A DNA stretch of 64,000 nt from Nocardia harenae NBRC 108248 (lineage in GTDB: Bacteria > Actinomycetota > Actinomycetes > Mycobacteriales > Mycobacteriaceae): positions 223,313-287,312 of the forward strand of contig NZ_BDBH01000009.1 in the NCBI RefSeq assembly GCF_001612885.1, written 5' to 3'. Shown here piece after piece: positions 42,757-50,755 of the stretch (position 1 is the first letter of the stretch; each line of letters starts with the position of its first letter). The translations under genes were made by a program, and so were the position numbers. Under the pieces are notes generated by a model, which was not told the DNA's origin, made no database searches, and saw only the letters and a list, made by a program, of their open reading frames with translations.

Positions 42757-44358
42757 GTGCCCACACCCTCGTCCTCGCTGTCCCTGTCGGATCTCGCCTT
42801 CACCTGGCCGGACGGCACCGCCGTCTTCGACGGGCTGACCGCAACCCTCACCCCCGGCCGCATCGGGGTGGTCGGCGCCAACGGCGCCGGGAAGTCCACG
42901 CTGCTGCGGCTGATCGCGGGTGAGCTCACCCCCGGCCGCGGCTCGATCACCCGCCCCGGCCCGCTCGGCTACCTGCGCCAGGACCTCGGCCTCGGCACCG
43001 GCCTCCGGGTCGACCAGGTGCTCGGCATCGCCGCGGTGCGCGCCGCGCTGCACCGCATCGAGGCGGGCACCGGCAGCCCCGCCGACTTCGACACCGTCGG
43101 GGCAGCCTGGGATGTCGAGGAGCGCGCGGTGGCGCTGCTCGCCCGGCTCGGCCTCGGCCACGTCGCCGACGGGCCCGCCGCGCTCGATCGCACCCTCGGC
43201 ACGCTCTCCGGTGGCGAGACGGTGCTGCTCGGGCTGGTCGCGGAGCTGCTCACCGAGCCCGCCGTGCTGCTGCTCGACGAGCCGACCAACAACCTGGACG
43301 GCGTCGCCAGGCAGCGCCTCGCCGAGGTGCTCGGCCAGTTCACCGGCATCGCGCTGGTGGTGAGCCACGATCGGGAGCTGCTCGACGGCATGGACGCCAC
43401 CGCCGAGCTCTACCGGGGCGGGCTGCGGCTCTTCGGCGGCGGCTTCGGGGCCTACGAGCGGATCGTCGCGGCCGAGCAGGAGGCCGCCGCGGCCGCGGTC
43501 AGGGACGCCCGCGGCGATCTGCGGCGGCAGCGCCGCGAGCTGATCGAGACCAGGGTGAAGCTGGACCGCCGGGTGCGGTACGGCCGCATGCTCTCCGAGA
43601 CCAAGCGGGCGCCGAAGATCATCGCCAACGAGAAGAAGCGGAGCCAGCAGGTGTCCGCGGGCAAGCTGCGCAACACCCACCTGGAGCGGGTGGACAGCGC
43701 GCGTACCGAGCTGCGGAGTGCCGAGGAGGCGGTGCGCGACGACCGGGAGATCCGGATCGAGCTGCCGCGCACCCGGCTGCACCCGGGGCAGGAGGTGGTC
43801 GAGCTGAGCGGGGCCGCGCTGCCGGGCGGGGTTCAGGTCGACCTGCGGATCAGCGGGCCGGAGCGGATCGCGGTGACCGGGCGCAACGGGGTCGGCAAGA
43901 CCACGCTGCTGCGCCGGATCGCCGAGGCCGGGCCCGCAGTGCCGTGGCGGCTGCTGCCGCAGCGGCTCGACATCCTCGACGACGCTCGCTCGGTCGTCGA
44001 GAACGTGGCGGCCGCCGCGCCGCACGCGGGAGCGCAGGAGGTGCGGGCGCAGCTGGCCCGCTTCCTCTTCCGCGGCGCCGCCGCCGACGCGGCCGCGGGC
44101 ACGCTCTCCGGCGGCGAACGGCTGCGCGCCGCGCTCGCCGCCGTGCTGCTCGCCGACCCGGCGCCCCGGCTGCTGCTGCTCGACGAGCCCACCAACAACC
44201 TGGACCTGCCCAGCCTCGGGCACCTCACCCAGGCGCTCACCGGCTACCGGGGCGCGCTGGTCGTGGTCAGCCACGACGAGCGCTTCCTCGCCGACCTCGG
44301 CCTCACCAGGCTGCTGCGCTGCACCGGAGCCGAGGTCGAGGACCGGCCGCTGACCTGA
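42757..44358 (+). CDS. ABC-F family ATPase (ribosome-associated, no membrane domain)
   Basis: The 533-residue protein has two ABC cassettes without transmembrane segments: Walker A GANGAGKST (about 40) and GRNGVGKTT (about 374), and signatures LSGGE in each half. Switch regions LLLDEPTNNLDG and LLLDEPTNNLDL are complete. The basic interdomain linker (about 245-340, VRYGRMLSETKRAP...QQVSAGKLR) is of P-site tRNA interaction-motif type. ABC-F proteins release stalled ribosomes or protect them from antibiotics. GTG 42757 with CGGGAGC upstream. It is convergent with the next gene, 1 bp apart. Confidence 0.9.
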   Translation: MPTPSSSLSLSDLAFTWPDGTAVFDGLTATLTPGRIGVVGANGAGKSTLLRLIAGELTPGRGSITRPGPLGYLRQDLGLGTGLRVDQVLGIAAVRAALHRIEAGTGSPADFDTVGAAWDVEERAVALLARLGLGHVADGPAALDRTLGTLSGGETVLLGLVAELLTEPAVLLLDEPTNNLDGVARQRLAEVLGQFTGIALVVSHDRELLDGMDATAELYRGGLRLFGGGFGAYERIVAAEQEAAAAAVRDARGDLRRQRRELIETRVKLDRRVRYGRMLSETKRAPKIIANEKKRSQQVSAGKLRNTHLERVDSARTELRSAEEAVRDDREIRIELPRTRLHPGQEVVELSGAALPGGVQVDLRISGPERIAVTGRNGVGKTTLLRRIAEAGPAVPWRLLPQRLDILDDARSVVENVAAAAPHAGAQEVRAQLARFLFRGAAADAAAGTLSGGERLRAALAAVLLADPAPRLLLLDEPTNNLDLPSLGHLTQALTGYRGALVVVSHDERFLADLGLTRLLRCTGAEVEDRPLT

Positions 44359-44359
44359 G

Positions 44360-44716
44360 TCAGGCGTCGAGCAGGGCGGCCAGCTTCTTCGGCGCCACCA
44401 GCCGGTAGCTCTGCCGCACCGTCTCGGCGATCTCGGCCCAATCCGGGTCGACGTCGAGCCGGAGCCCGATCCAGCCGCTCGGCCCCACGTAGGGCGGGAC
44501 GAAGAAGCGCTCCGGCTCGGCGTCGACCAGCTCGTCCTGGACGCCGGGCGCGGCCGGGCACCAGAGCGTCGGCCCCGGCTCGCCGTAGCTGCCGACCACG
44601 TACTTCGTGAACGACTTCCGCTCCCGGACGAAGAAGGTCGGCGCGCCGTGGCTCAGCCGCTCGGTGGCCTCCGGCAGCGCGAGGCAGATCCGGCGCACCC
44701 GCGCCACTGTGTCCAT
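44360..44716 (-). CDS. MmcQ/YjbR family protein
   Basis: The 118-residue protein shows the family pattern VRRICLALPEATERLSHGAPTFFVRERKSFTKYV, then PPYVGPSGWIGLRLD and the C-terminal SYRLVAPKKLAALL. The fold is a double-wing DNA-binding-like domain of uncertain role. ATG 44716. It is divergent from the VWA operon. Confidence 0.88.
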   Translation of the reverse strand: MDTVARVRRICLALPEATERLSHGAPTFFVRERKSFTKYVVGSYGEPGPTLWCPAAPGVQDELVDAEPERFFVPPYVGPSGWIGLRLDVDPDWAEIAETVRQSYRLVAPKKLAALLDA

Positions 44717-44733
44717 ACCAGGAGTGTAGGGGG

Positions 44734-44767
44734 TTGCCGGCGACGTTTTGGTTGCTTACACTAAAAC
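44734..44767 (+). promoter_or_regulatory. Promoter and NrtR-like operator of the VWA/PurA-like operon
   Basis: TTGCCG (44734-44739) and TACACT (44757-44762) are spaced 17 bp, a standard promoter. An interrupted palindrome, GTTTTGGT at 44745-44752 and ACACTAAAAC at 44758-44767, is centred on 44756 and overlaps the -10; 7 of 11 symmetric pairs match. A bound repressor would block RNA polymerase. The NrtR-like gene at 47093-47710 is the natural candidate. Confidence 0.6.
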
Positions 44768-44789
44768 TACTTCACGGGAGGAGACGGAC

Positions 44790-45725
44790 ATGGGATACGG
44801 ACACTGGGACGACACCGCCTACCGGGCGGCGGCCACCTTCCGCGCCCGCCGGGGCGAGGACGACTTCGGCTACACCGCCGAGCTGCGCGACCAGCCCTAC
44901 GACAGCTGGCGGGCGCACCCGAGCCTGGAGCCGTTCGGGGTGCGGGCGCGCGAGTGCCGCGACTCCGACGAGCACGGCGCCGCGCTGCCGATCGCGGTGC
45001 TCTTCGACGTCACCGGCTCGATGGGCCGGGTGCCGCGGATCATGCAGAACAAGCTGGGGCTGCTGCACGGCCTGCTGCGCAGCCGCGGCTACGCCGACGA
45101 CCCGCAGCTGCTCTTCGGCGCCATCGGCGACGCCGACAGCGACCGGGTGCCGCTGCAGGTCGGGCAGTTCGAATCGGACAATCGGATGGACGAGCAGCTG
45201 CGCTCGATCCTGCTCGAGGGCGGTGGCGGCGGCCAGAAGTCGGAGAGCTACGAGCTCGCCGCCTACTTCATGGCCACCCACGTCAGCACCGACGCGTGGG
45301 AGAAGCGCGGGAAGAAGGGCTACTTCTTCCTGATCGGCGACGAGCTGAACAAGCCGCGGCTGGCGAGCAGGCACATTCGCGCGGTGATCGGCGACAGCGT
45401 GCGGCAGGACGTCTCGGTGCAGTCGATCTACCGGGCGCTGGCCGAACGCTGGCACGTCTTCTTCCTGCTGCCGGACCAGTCCAGCTACTTCCACGACCCG
45501 GAGATCGCGGAGCACTGGCGCGGGCTGCTCGGGCAGAACTTCCTGAAGCTGGACGATCCGGCCGCGGTCTGCGAGCTCATCGCGCTGACCATCGGCCTCG
45601 GCGAGGACCGGGTGGATCTCGCGACCGGTCTGGCCGATCTGCGGGATGTCGGCGCCGGCGGGGCCGACGCGGTGGCGCGCACGCTGGGGGAGCGCACGGC
45701 GCTGCCCGGGAAGCGGACGGCGTGA
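44790..45725 (+). CDS. VWA-domain protein of the PurA-like/NrtR cassette
   Basis: The 311-residue protein has a short conserved head (MGYGHWDDTAYRAAATFRARRGEDDFGYT), then a von Willebrand A fold with MIDAS DVTGSMGRVP (about 73). The domain continues through LLEGGGGGQKSESYELAAYF and KKGYFFLIGDELNKPR. There is no signal peptide or membrane segment, so it is cytoplasmic. Such VWA proteins assemble metal-dependent complexes. ATG 44790 has GGGAGGAG 6 nt upstream. The stop overlaps the PurA-like GTG, so the two proteins are made together. Function unknown. Confidence 0.85.
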   Translation: MGYGHWDDTAYRAAATFRARRGEDDFGYTAELRDQPYDSWRAHPSLEPFGVRARECRDSDEHGAALPIAVLFDVTGSMGRVPRIMQNKLGLLHGLLRSRGYADDPQLLFGAIGDADSDRVPLQVGQFESDNRMDEQLRSILLEGGGGGQKSESYELAAYFMATHVSTDAWEKRGKKGYFFLIGDELNKPRLASRHIRAVIGDSVRQDVSVQSIYRALAERWHVFFLLPDQSSYFHDPEIAEHWRGLLGQNFLKLDDPAAVCELIALTIGLGEDRVDLATGLADLRDVGAGGADAVARTLGERTALPGKRTA

Positions 45726-46996
45726 ACAGAGGTCGCGACGGCGGGCCCGGTGGCCACGTGATCGTGGTCGACCTCGGCTTCGGTGACGCGGGCAAGGGGG
45801 CGACGGTCGACTGGCTGTGCTCCCCGGCGGCGGGGCTCGGCCCCGCCGCCGTCGTCCGGTTCAACGGCGGGGCGCAGGCCGCGCACACCGTCGTCGCGGG
45901 CGGGCGCACGCACACCTTCGCGCAGTTCGGCTCGGGCACACTCGCCCGCGTGCCGACGCTGCTCACCCGGCACGTGCTGGTGGAGCCGATCGCGCTCGCC
46001 GCCGAGGCCGAAGCGCTGGCGGCGCTCGGCGTGCCCGACCCGCTCGGGCTGCTCGCCGTCGACGGCCGGGCGCTGCTCACCACCCCGATCCACATCGCCG
46101 CGAACCGGGCGCGGGAGCGGGCCCGCGGCACCGCGCGGCACGGCTCCTGCGGGCGCGGGATCGGCGAGACCGCCGCCTACGCGCTGGAACACGCGGCGCC
46201 GACGGTCGCCGACTGCGCGCACCCGGATCGGCTGCGGGCGCTGCTCACCGCGCTGGCCGCGCACTACGCGCCGCTGCTCGCGGGCAGCGGGTTCGGCTTC
46301 GAGCCGGTGGACGACCTGGTCGACATGTACCGGGAGTTCGCCGCCGCCGTCCGGGTGGCCGGCGACGGCGAGCTCGCCCGCCTGGCCCGGCGCGGTCCGC
46401 TGGTCTTCGAGGGGGCGCAGGGGGTGCTGCTGGACGAGTGGCGCGGGTTCCACCCGCACACCACCTGGTCGACGGTCGAGCCGCGGAACGCCCGCGCGCT
46501 GCTGGCCGGGATCGGCGCCACCGGCACCGTGCTCGGCGTGACCAGGAGCTACCAGACCAGGCACGGGGACGGCCCCTTACCCACCGAGGACCCGGCGCTC
46601 GAGCTGCCCGAGCCGCACAACGGCACCGGCCCGTACCAGGGCCCGTTCCGCCGCGGGCACCTCGACCTGGTGCTGCTGCGCTACGCGCTCGAGGTGTGCG
46701 GGGGAGTCGACGGGCTGGTCGTCAACCACCTCGACGTCCCCGGCCCGCTGCGTGTCGCTACGGCCTACCGCACCCCGGCCGGTGTGCTGCGCCGCCTCCC
46801 GGTCGGGGCGTGGCAGGACCTCGCCCACCAGGAATCCCTGACCGCGCTCCTGCGTTCCGCCACACCGCAATTGGCGGATCTCCCCGCCGACATCCCGGCG
46901 TACCTGGAGCGCGAATTGGGTACCCCCGTGTTGCTCACCGGTAACGGCCCTGATCGGTCCGATCGCCGCCCCACCCCTGCCACTCGCGCGGCCTGA
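45722..46996 (+). CDS. Divergent adenylosuccinate synthetase-like enzyme
   Basis: The 424-residue protein keeps PurA landmarks: VDLGFGDAGKGATVDW (phosphate loop, about 16-31), RFNGGAQAAHTV with the catalytic-type His, GSCGRGIGETAAY, VFEGAQGVLLDEWRG and TRSYQTRHGDGPLPTE. The aspartate-binding loop is not the usual TTGRxRR; the corresponding stretch reads GTGPYQGPFRRGHLDL. It should be a GTP-dependent ligase on a purine-like substrate, possibly with a different amino donor. The housekeeping purA is not visible here. GTGA coupling to the VWA gene is clear. Confidence 0.85.
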   Translation: MNRGRDGGPGGHVIVVDLGFGDAGKGATVDWLCSPAAGLGPAAVVRFNGGAQAAHTVVAGGRTHTFAQFGSGTLARVPTLLTRHVLVEPIALAAEAEALAALGVPDPLGLLAVDGRALLTTPIHIAANRARERARGTARHGSCGRGIGETAAYALEHAAPTVADCAHPDRLRALLTALAAHYAPLLAGSGFGFEPVDDLVDMYREFAAAVRVAGDGELARLARRGPLVFEGAQGVLLDEWRGFHPHTTWSTVEPRNARALLAGIGATGTVLGVTRSYQTRHGDGPLPTEDPALELPEPHNGTGPYQGPFRRGHLDLVLLRYALEVCGGVDGLVVNHLDVPGPLRVATAYRTPAGVLRRLPVGAWQDLAHQESLTALLRSATPQLADLPADIPAYLERELGTPVLLTGNGPDRSDRRPTPATRAA

Positions 46997-47008
46997 TCGC
47001 AACCCAAC

Positions 47009-47078
47009 GGGGCGAGCAATACGAGCCCGGTTCGCGGCCGGTTCCCGGGCCGCGAACCCCGCGTGCCGCAGGCACGCG
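47009..47078. repeat. Palindromic REP-like element, copy A
   Basis: Order: GGCGAG, TACGAGCCC, stem GGTTCGCGGCC (47029-47039) / GGCCGCGAACC (47048-47058), then hairpin GCGTGCC-GCA-GGCACGC (47061-47077). Copies B (inverted) and C share the whole layout. Confidence 0.88.
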
Positions 47079-47092
47079 CAAAGATAGAGCAC

Positions 47093-47710
47093 ATGCAGTC
47101 CGTCGTTTCAGTGGATGTCGTGACGCTGCGGTTCTGGGGGGAGGACTCCGGCATCCGGCTCGGGGTCGCGCCGCGCGGGCACGCGCCGTTCGCCGGTGAG
47201 CTCGCCCTGCCTGGCGTCCTGCTCGGCCGCGGGGAGCGGCTGGTGGCCGCCGCGCACCGCGCCCTCGTCACCAAACTCGGCGCCCCCGAGCCCGCCATCG
47301 CCGCCATCGGCCAGCTCGTCACCTTCGACGAGCCGAGCCGCGACCCGCGCGGGCCCACGCTCTCCATCGCCATGTGGGCGGTGCTGAGCCCGCACGACAG
47401 CCCCGCGGAGTGGGTCTCGTTCGACAGCGTTCCGCCGCTGGCGTTCGACCACAATGCCATCATCGGTACCGCGCGGACGCTGCTCACCGGGCTGCTCTGG
47501 AAAGACCCGGCCTTCACCAGGGCGCTGCTCGGCCCGCAGTTCCCCGCCACCCGCGCCGTCGAACTCGCCACCTCGGTCCACGGCGTCCGCCCCGACCCCG
47601 CCAACCTCAACCGCACGCTCGCCACCGTCCCCGGGTTGACCCGGACTGACGAGCGGCGCAGAGTGAAGGCCACGGGCCGCCCGGCGGCAGTCTGGGCTTT
47701 TGTTGATTAG
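47093..47710 (+). CDS. NrtR-like regulator: degenerate NUDIX domain plus winged helix
   Basis: From ATG 47093 the product has 205 residues. The N-terminal NUDIX fold (LRFWGEDSGIRLGVAPRG...GELALPGVLLGRGERLVAAAHRAL) lacks the catalytic REXXEE acids. Residues about 140-205 follow the NrtR winged-helix pattern: a hydrophobic helix, LLGPQFPATRAVELATSVHGVRPDPANLNRTLA, then GRPAAVWAF. NrtR proteins sense ADP-ribose or related metabolites and repress NAD-related genes. The operator at 44745-44767 is its likely target. GTG 47063, inside the palindromic element, is rejected as start. REP-like copies flank the gene in opposite orientation. Confidence 0.8.
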   Translation: MQSVVSVDVVTLRFWGEDSGIRLGVAPRGHAPFAGELALPGVLLGRGERLVAAAHRALVTKLGAPEPAIAAIGQLVTFDEPSRDPRGPTLSIAMWAVLSPHDSPAEWVSFDSVPPLAFDHNAIIGTARTLLTGLLWKDPAFTRALLGPQFPATRAVELATSVHGVRPDPANLNRTLATVPGLTRTDERRRVKATGRPAAVWAFVD

Positions 47711-47779
47711 CGCGCCTGCGGCGCGCGGGTTCGCGGCCCGGGGATCGGCCGCGAACCGGGGCTCGTGAGGCTCGCCCCA
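47710..47779. repeat. Palindromic REP-like element, copy B (inverted)
   Basis: Hairpin GCGCGCC-TGC-GGCGCGC (47710-47726), then GGTTCGCGGCC (47728-47738) / GGCCGCGAACC (47747-47757), then the CTCGTGAGGCTCGCC end. It is the reverse orientation of copies A and C and starts with the last base of the NrtR-like stop codon. Confidence 0.88.
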
Positions 47780-47905
47780 GGGTGGCTGGGCGGGAGGGGT
47801 GGGGGCCGGGGCCTCGCAGGCTTTGCACGCGGGCGGGACGGTCGGGGTGATCGGGACTAAAGTGGGGGGTTCCTCGGGGCACCGGGGCTTGGGAGAGGCG
47901 GTGGC

Positions 47906-50284
47906 ATGACTCAGCATCTGGACGAGGTGAACGCCGGGAACGCGGCGGACGAACCCCGCCCCGAGCCGGAGCAGCCCGCCCCTGCCACCGAGCCGCCGGC
48001 TCCCCCGCGCAGCGGCTCCGCCGCGGTCCCGACCTCCGCCTCGCGCCGGGTCAGGGCCCGGCTGGCCAGGCGGATGACCGGCCAGCGCGGCATCGCGGCG
48101 GTGAAGCCGGTGCTGGAGCCGCTGGCGACGGTGCACCGCGAGCTGTACCCCAAGGGCGACCTCGTACTGCTGCAGCGCGCCTTCGACGTGGCCGACGAGC
48201 GGCACAAGCACCAGTTCCGCAAGTCCGGCGACCCCTACATCACGCACCCGCTCGCGGTGGCGAACATCCTGGCCGAGCTCGGCATGGACACCATCACCCT
48301 GACGGCCGCGCTGCTGCACGACACCGTGGAGGACACCGGCTACTCGTTGGAGCAGCTCACCGCCGACTTCGGCCGCGAGGTCGCGCACCTGGTGGACGGC
48401 GTCACCAAGCTGGACAAGGTGAACCTGGGCTCGGCCGCCGAGGCGGAGACCATCCGCAAGATGATCATCGCCATGGCCCGCGACCCGCGGGTGCTGGTGA
48501 TCAAGGTCGCCGACCGGCTGCACAACATGCGCACCATGCGCTTCCTGCCGCCGGAGAAGCAGGCGAAGAAGGCCCGCGAGACGCTCGAGGTGATCGCCCC
48601 GCTTGCCCACCGGCTCGGCATGGCAACGGTCAAGTGGGAGCTGGAGGACCTGGCCTTCGCCATCCTGCACCCGAAGAAGTACGACGAGATCGTCCGGCTG
48701 GTCGCCGACCGCGCGCCCTCCCGGGACACCTACCTGGCCCGGGTGCGCGCGCTCATCGTGAACAACCTGAGCGATTCCCGGATCAACGCGGTGGTCGAGG
48801 GCAGGCCGAAGCACTACTGGTCGATCTACCAGAAGATGATCGTCAAGGGTAAGGACTTCGACGACATCCACGACCTGGTCGGCATCCGGATCCTGTGCGA
48901 GGAGATCCGGGACTGCTACGCCGCGGTCGGCGTGGTGCACTCGCTGTGGCAGCCGATGGCGGGGCGGTTCAAGGATTACATCGCGCAGCCGCGCTACGGC
49001 GTCTACCAGTCGCTGCACACCACCGTGGTCGGCCCGGACGGCAAGCCGCTCGAGGTGCAGATCCGCACGCACGAGATGCACCGGACCGCCGAGTTCGGCA
49101 TCGCCGCGCACTGGCGGTACAAGGAGACCAAGGGCAAGCACACCGTCGACTCCACCGAGGTCGACGAGATGTCCTGGATGCGCCAGCTGCTCGATTGGCA
49201 GCGCGAGGCCGCGGACCCGGCCGAGTTCCTGGAGTCGCTGCGCTTCGACCTGAAGAGCCCGGAGATCTTCGTCTTCACGCCGAAGGGCGATGTGATCACG
49301 CTGCCGCAGAAGTCGACCCCCGTCGATTTCGCGTACGCGGTGCACACCGAGGTCGGGCACAAGTGCATCGGCGCCAGGGTGAACGGCAGGCTGGTCGCGC
49401 TGGAGCGGCAGCTGGAGAACGGCGAGGTCGTCGAGATCTTCACCTCGAAGGCGCAGAACGCCGGGCCGAGCCGGGACTGGCAGAACTTCGTCGTCTCCCC
49501 GCGCGCCAAGGCCAAGATCCGGCAGTGGTTCGCGAAGGAGCGCCGCGAGGAGGCGCTGGAGACCGGCAAGGAGCAGATCTCCAAGGAGGTCAAGCGCTCC
49601 GGCCTGCCGCTGCAGCGCCTCATGAGCGCCGACGCCATGACCTCGCTCGCCAAGGAACTGCACTACGACGATATGTCGGCGCTCTACACCGCCGTCGGCG
49701 AGCACCAGGTCTCCGCCCAGCACGTCGTGCAGCGCCTCATGGCGCAGCTCGGCGGCATCGGCGACGTCGAGAACGAGCTGGCCGAGCGCTCCACCCCCTC
49801 CACCACCCCCGCCAGGCAGCGTGTCACCGGCGACGCCGGCGTCCTCATCCCCGGCGCCACGAATACGGTGGCCAAGCTCGCCAAGTGCTGCACCCCCGTC
49901 CCCGGCGACGAGATCATGGGCTTCGTCACCAGGGGCGGCTCGGTCAGCGTGCACCGCACCGACTGCACCAACGCCGATTCCCTGCAAGCCCAGCAGGAAC
50001 GAATCATCGCGGTCGAGTGGGCCCCCTCCCCCTCCTCGGTCTTCCTGGTCGCCATCCAGATCGAAGCCCTGGACCGCACCCGCCTCCTCTCGGACGTGAC
50101 CAAGGTCCTGGCGGACGAGAAGGTCAACATCCTCTCGGCTTCCGTGACCACCCACGGCGACCGGGTAGCCATCAGCAAATTCACCTTCGAGATGGGCGAC
50201 CCCAAACACCTGGGCCACCTCCTCAACGTCGTCCGCAACGTAGAAGGCGTCTACGACGTCTACAGAGTCACCTCAGCCGCCTAA
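47906..50284 (+). CDS. relA: Bifunctional (p)ppGpp synthetase/hydrolase (Rel)
   Basis: The 792-residue protein has full Rel architecture. The HD hydrolase shows HPLAVANILAELGMDTITLTAALLHDTVEDT (HD about 138). The synthetase shows VVEGRPKHYWSIYQKM and RYGVYQSLHTTVVGPDGKPLEVQIRT (about 300-400). TGS (about 450-510, EIFVFTPKGDVITLPQKSTPVDFAYAVH) and C-terminal ACT domains follow. Both catalytic sites look intact, so it should make and degrade the alarmone in the stringent response. ATG 47906. Confidence 0.96.
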   Translation: MTQHLDEVNAGNAADEPRPEPEQPAPATEPPAPPRSGSAAVPTSASRRVRARLARRMTGQRGIAAVKPVLEPLATVHRELYPKGDLVLLQRAFDVADERHKHQFRKSGDPYITHPLAVANILAELGMDTITLTAALLHDTVEDTGYSLEQLTADFGREVAHLVDGVTKLDKVNLGSAAEAETIRKMIIAMARDPRVLVIKVADRLHNMRTMRFLPPEKQAKKARETLEVIAPLAHRLGMATVKWELEDLAFAILHPKKYDEIVRLVADRAPSRDTYLARVRALIVNNLSDSRINAVVEGRPKHYWSIYQKMIVKGKDFDDIHDLVGIRILCEEIRDCYAAVGVVHSLWQPMAGRFKDYIAQPRYGVYQSLHTTVVGPDGKPLEVQIRTHEMHRTAEFGIAAHWRYKETKGKHTVDSTEVDEMSWMRQLLDWQREAADPAEFLESLRFDLKSPEIFVFTPKGDVITLPQKSTPVDFAYAVHTEVGHKCIGARVNGRLVALERQLENGEVVEIFTSKAQNAGPSRDWQNFVVSPRAKAKIRQWFAKERREEALETGKEQISKEVKRSGLPLQRLMSADAMTSLAKELHYDDMSALYTAVGEHQVSAQHVVQRLMAQLGGIGDVENELAERSTPSTTPARQRVTGDAGVLIPGATNTVAKLAKCCTPVPGDEIMGFVTRGGSVSVHRTDCTNADSLQAQQERIIAVEWAPSPSSVFLVAIQIEALDRTRLLSDVTKVLADEKVNILSASVTTHGDRVAISKFTFEMGDPKHLGHLLNVVRNVEGVYDVYRVTSAA

Positions 50285-50755
50285 CCCCCCTCCCACCCAA
50301 CCCCCTCCCCCCAGTCACCAGGGGGCGAGTCTTACGAGCCCGGTTCGCGGCCGATTCGCGTCCGAGTGCTCGAAAGCGCATGAGCCGAAGGCTCGAGTCT
50401 CGAGCGCTCGGACGCGAATCCCCCCGGGCCGCGAACCCGCGCGCCGCAGGCGCGCCAATCCAACACAGGCAGCAGAAGGGCAGCGCCTTGATCTTGCGCC
50501 GCGACGCGGGCAACTATCTGTTTGCCCACAATTCGCCTCTCCGAGTGGTAACTTCCTCCCCACACCCCCGCGCCACGCAGGGGAATCGGAAACTTGCGGC
50601 GCGCCACCGATCGATCGCCGTCGAACTGTCGCGGACACCGCCCTGTCCTGCGGAATGTTTCCGCCGTGCCCGCAGTCATAGCCGGAATCTGTTACGGTCT
50701 ATTGCGTTTCGAAGCGTCCTGTTGGCTCGGCGATACGGACTGATTGCGAACCGCT
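50285..50755. other. Intergenic region after relA with palindromic element C
   Basis: About 470 bp hold element C (50323-50456), an AT-richer stretch (50500-50560), and the promoter region of the esterase gene. CTGTTACGGTCTATTGCG near 50690 could hold a -10. No further gene was supported. Confidence 0.6.
50323..50456. repeat. Palindromic REP-like element, copy C, with a nested 14-bp palindrome
   Basis: The shared stem is GGTTCGCGGCC (50342-50352) / GGCCGCGAACC (50427-50437), followed by GCGCGCC-GCA-GGCGCGC (50439-50455). In place of the 8-nt loop of A and B, this copy has a 74-nt insert. The insert is itself palindromic: GATTCGCGTCCGAG (50353-50366) / CTCGGACGCGAATC (50407-50420), then GCTCGA/TCGAGC and GAGCC/GGCTC inside. 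Confidence 0.9.

Noticed and set aside
47063..47092. Upstream GTG start for the NrtR-like gene
   Set aside because: It falls inside the hairpin of palindromic element A; ATG 47093 gives the expected NUDIX start.
47108..50218. 1036-codon reverse-strand open frame opposite the NrtR-like gene and relA
   Set aside because: It shadows well-identified genes and its translation has no recognisable domain.
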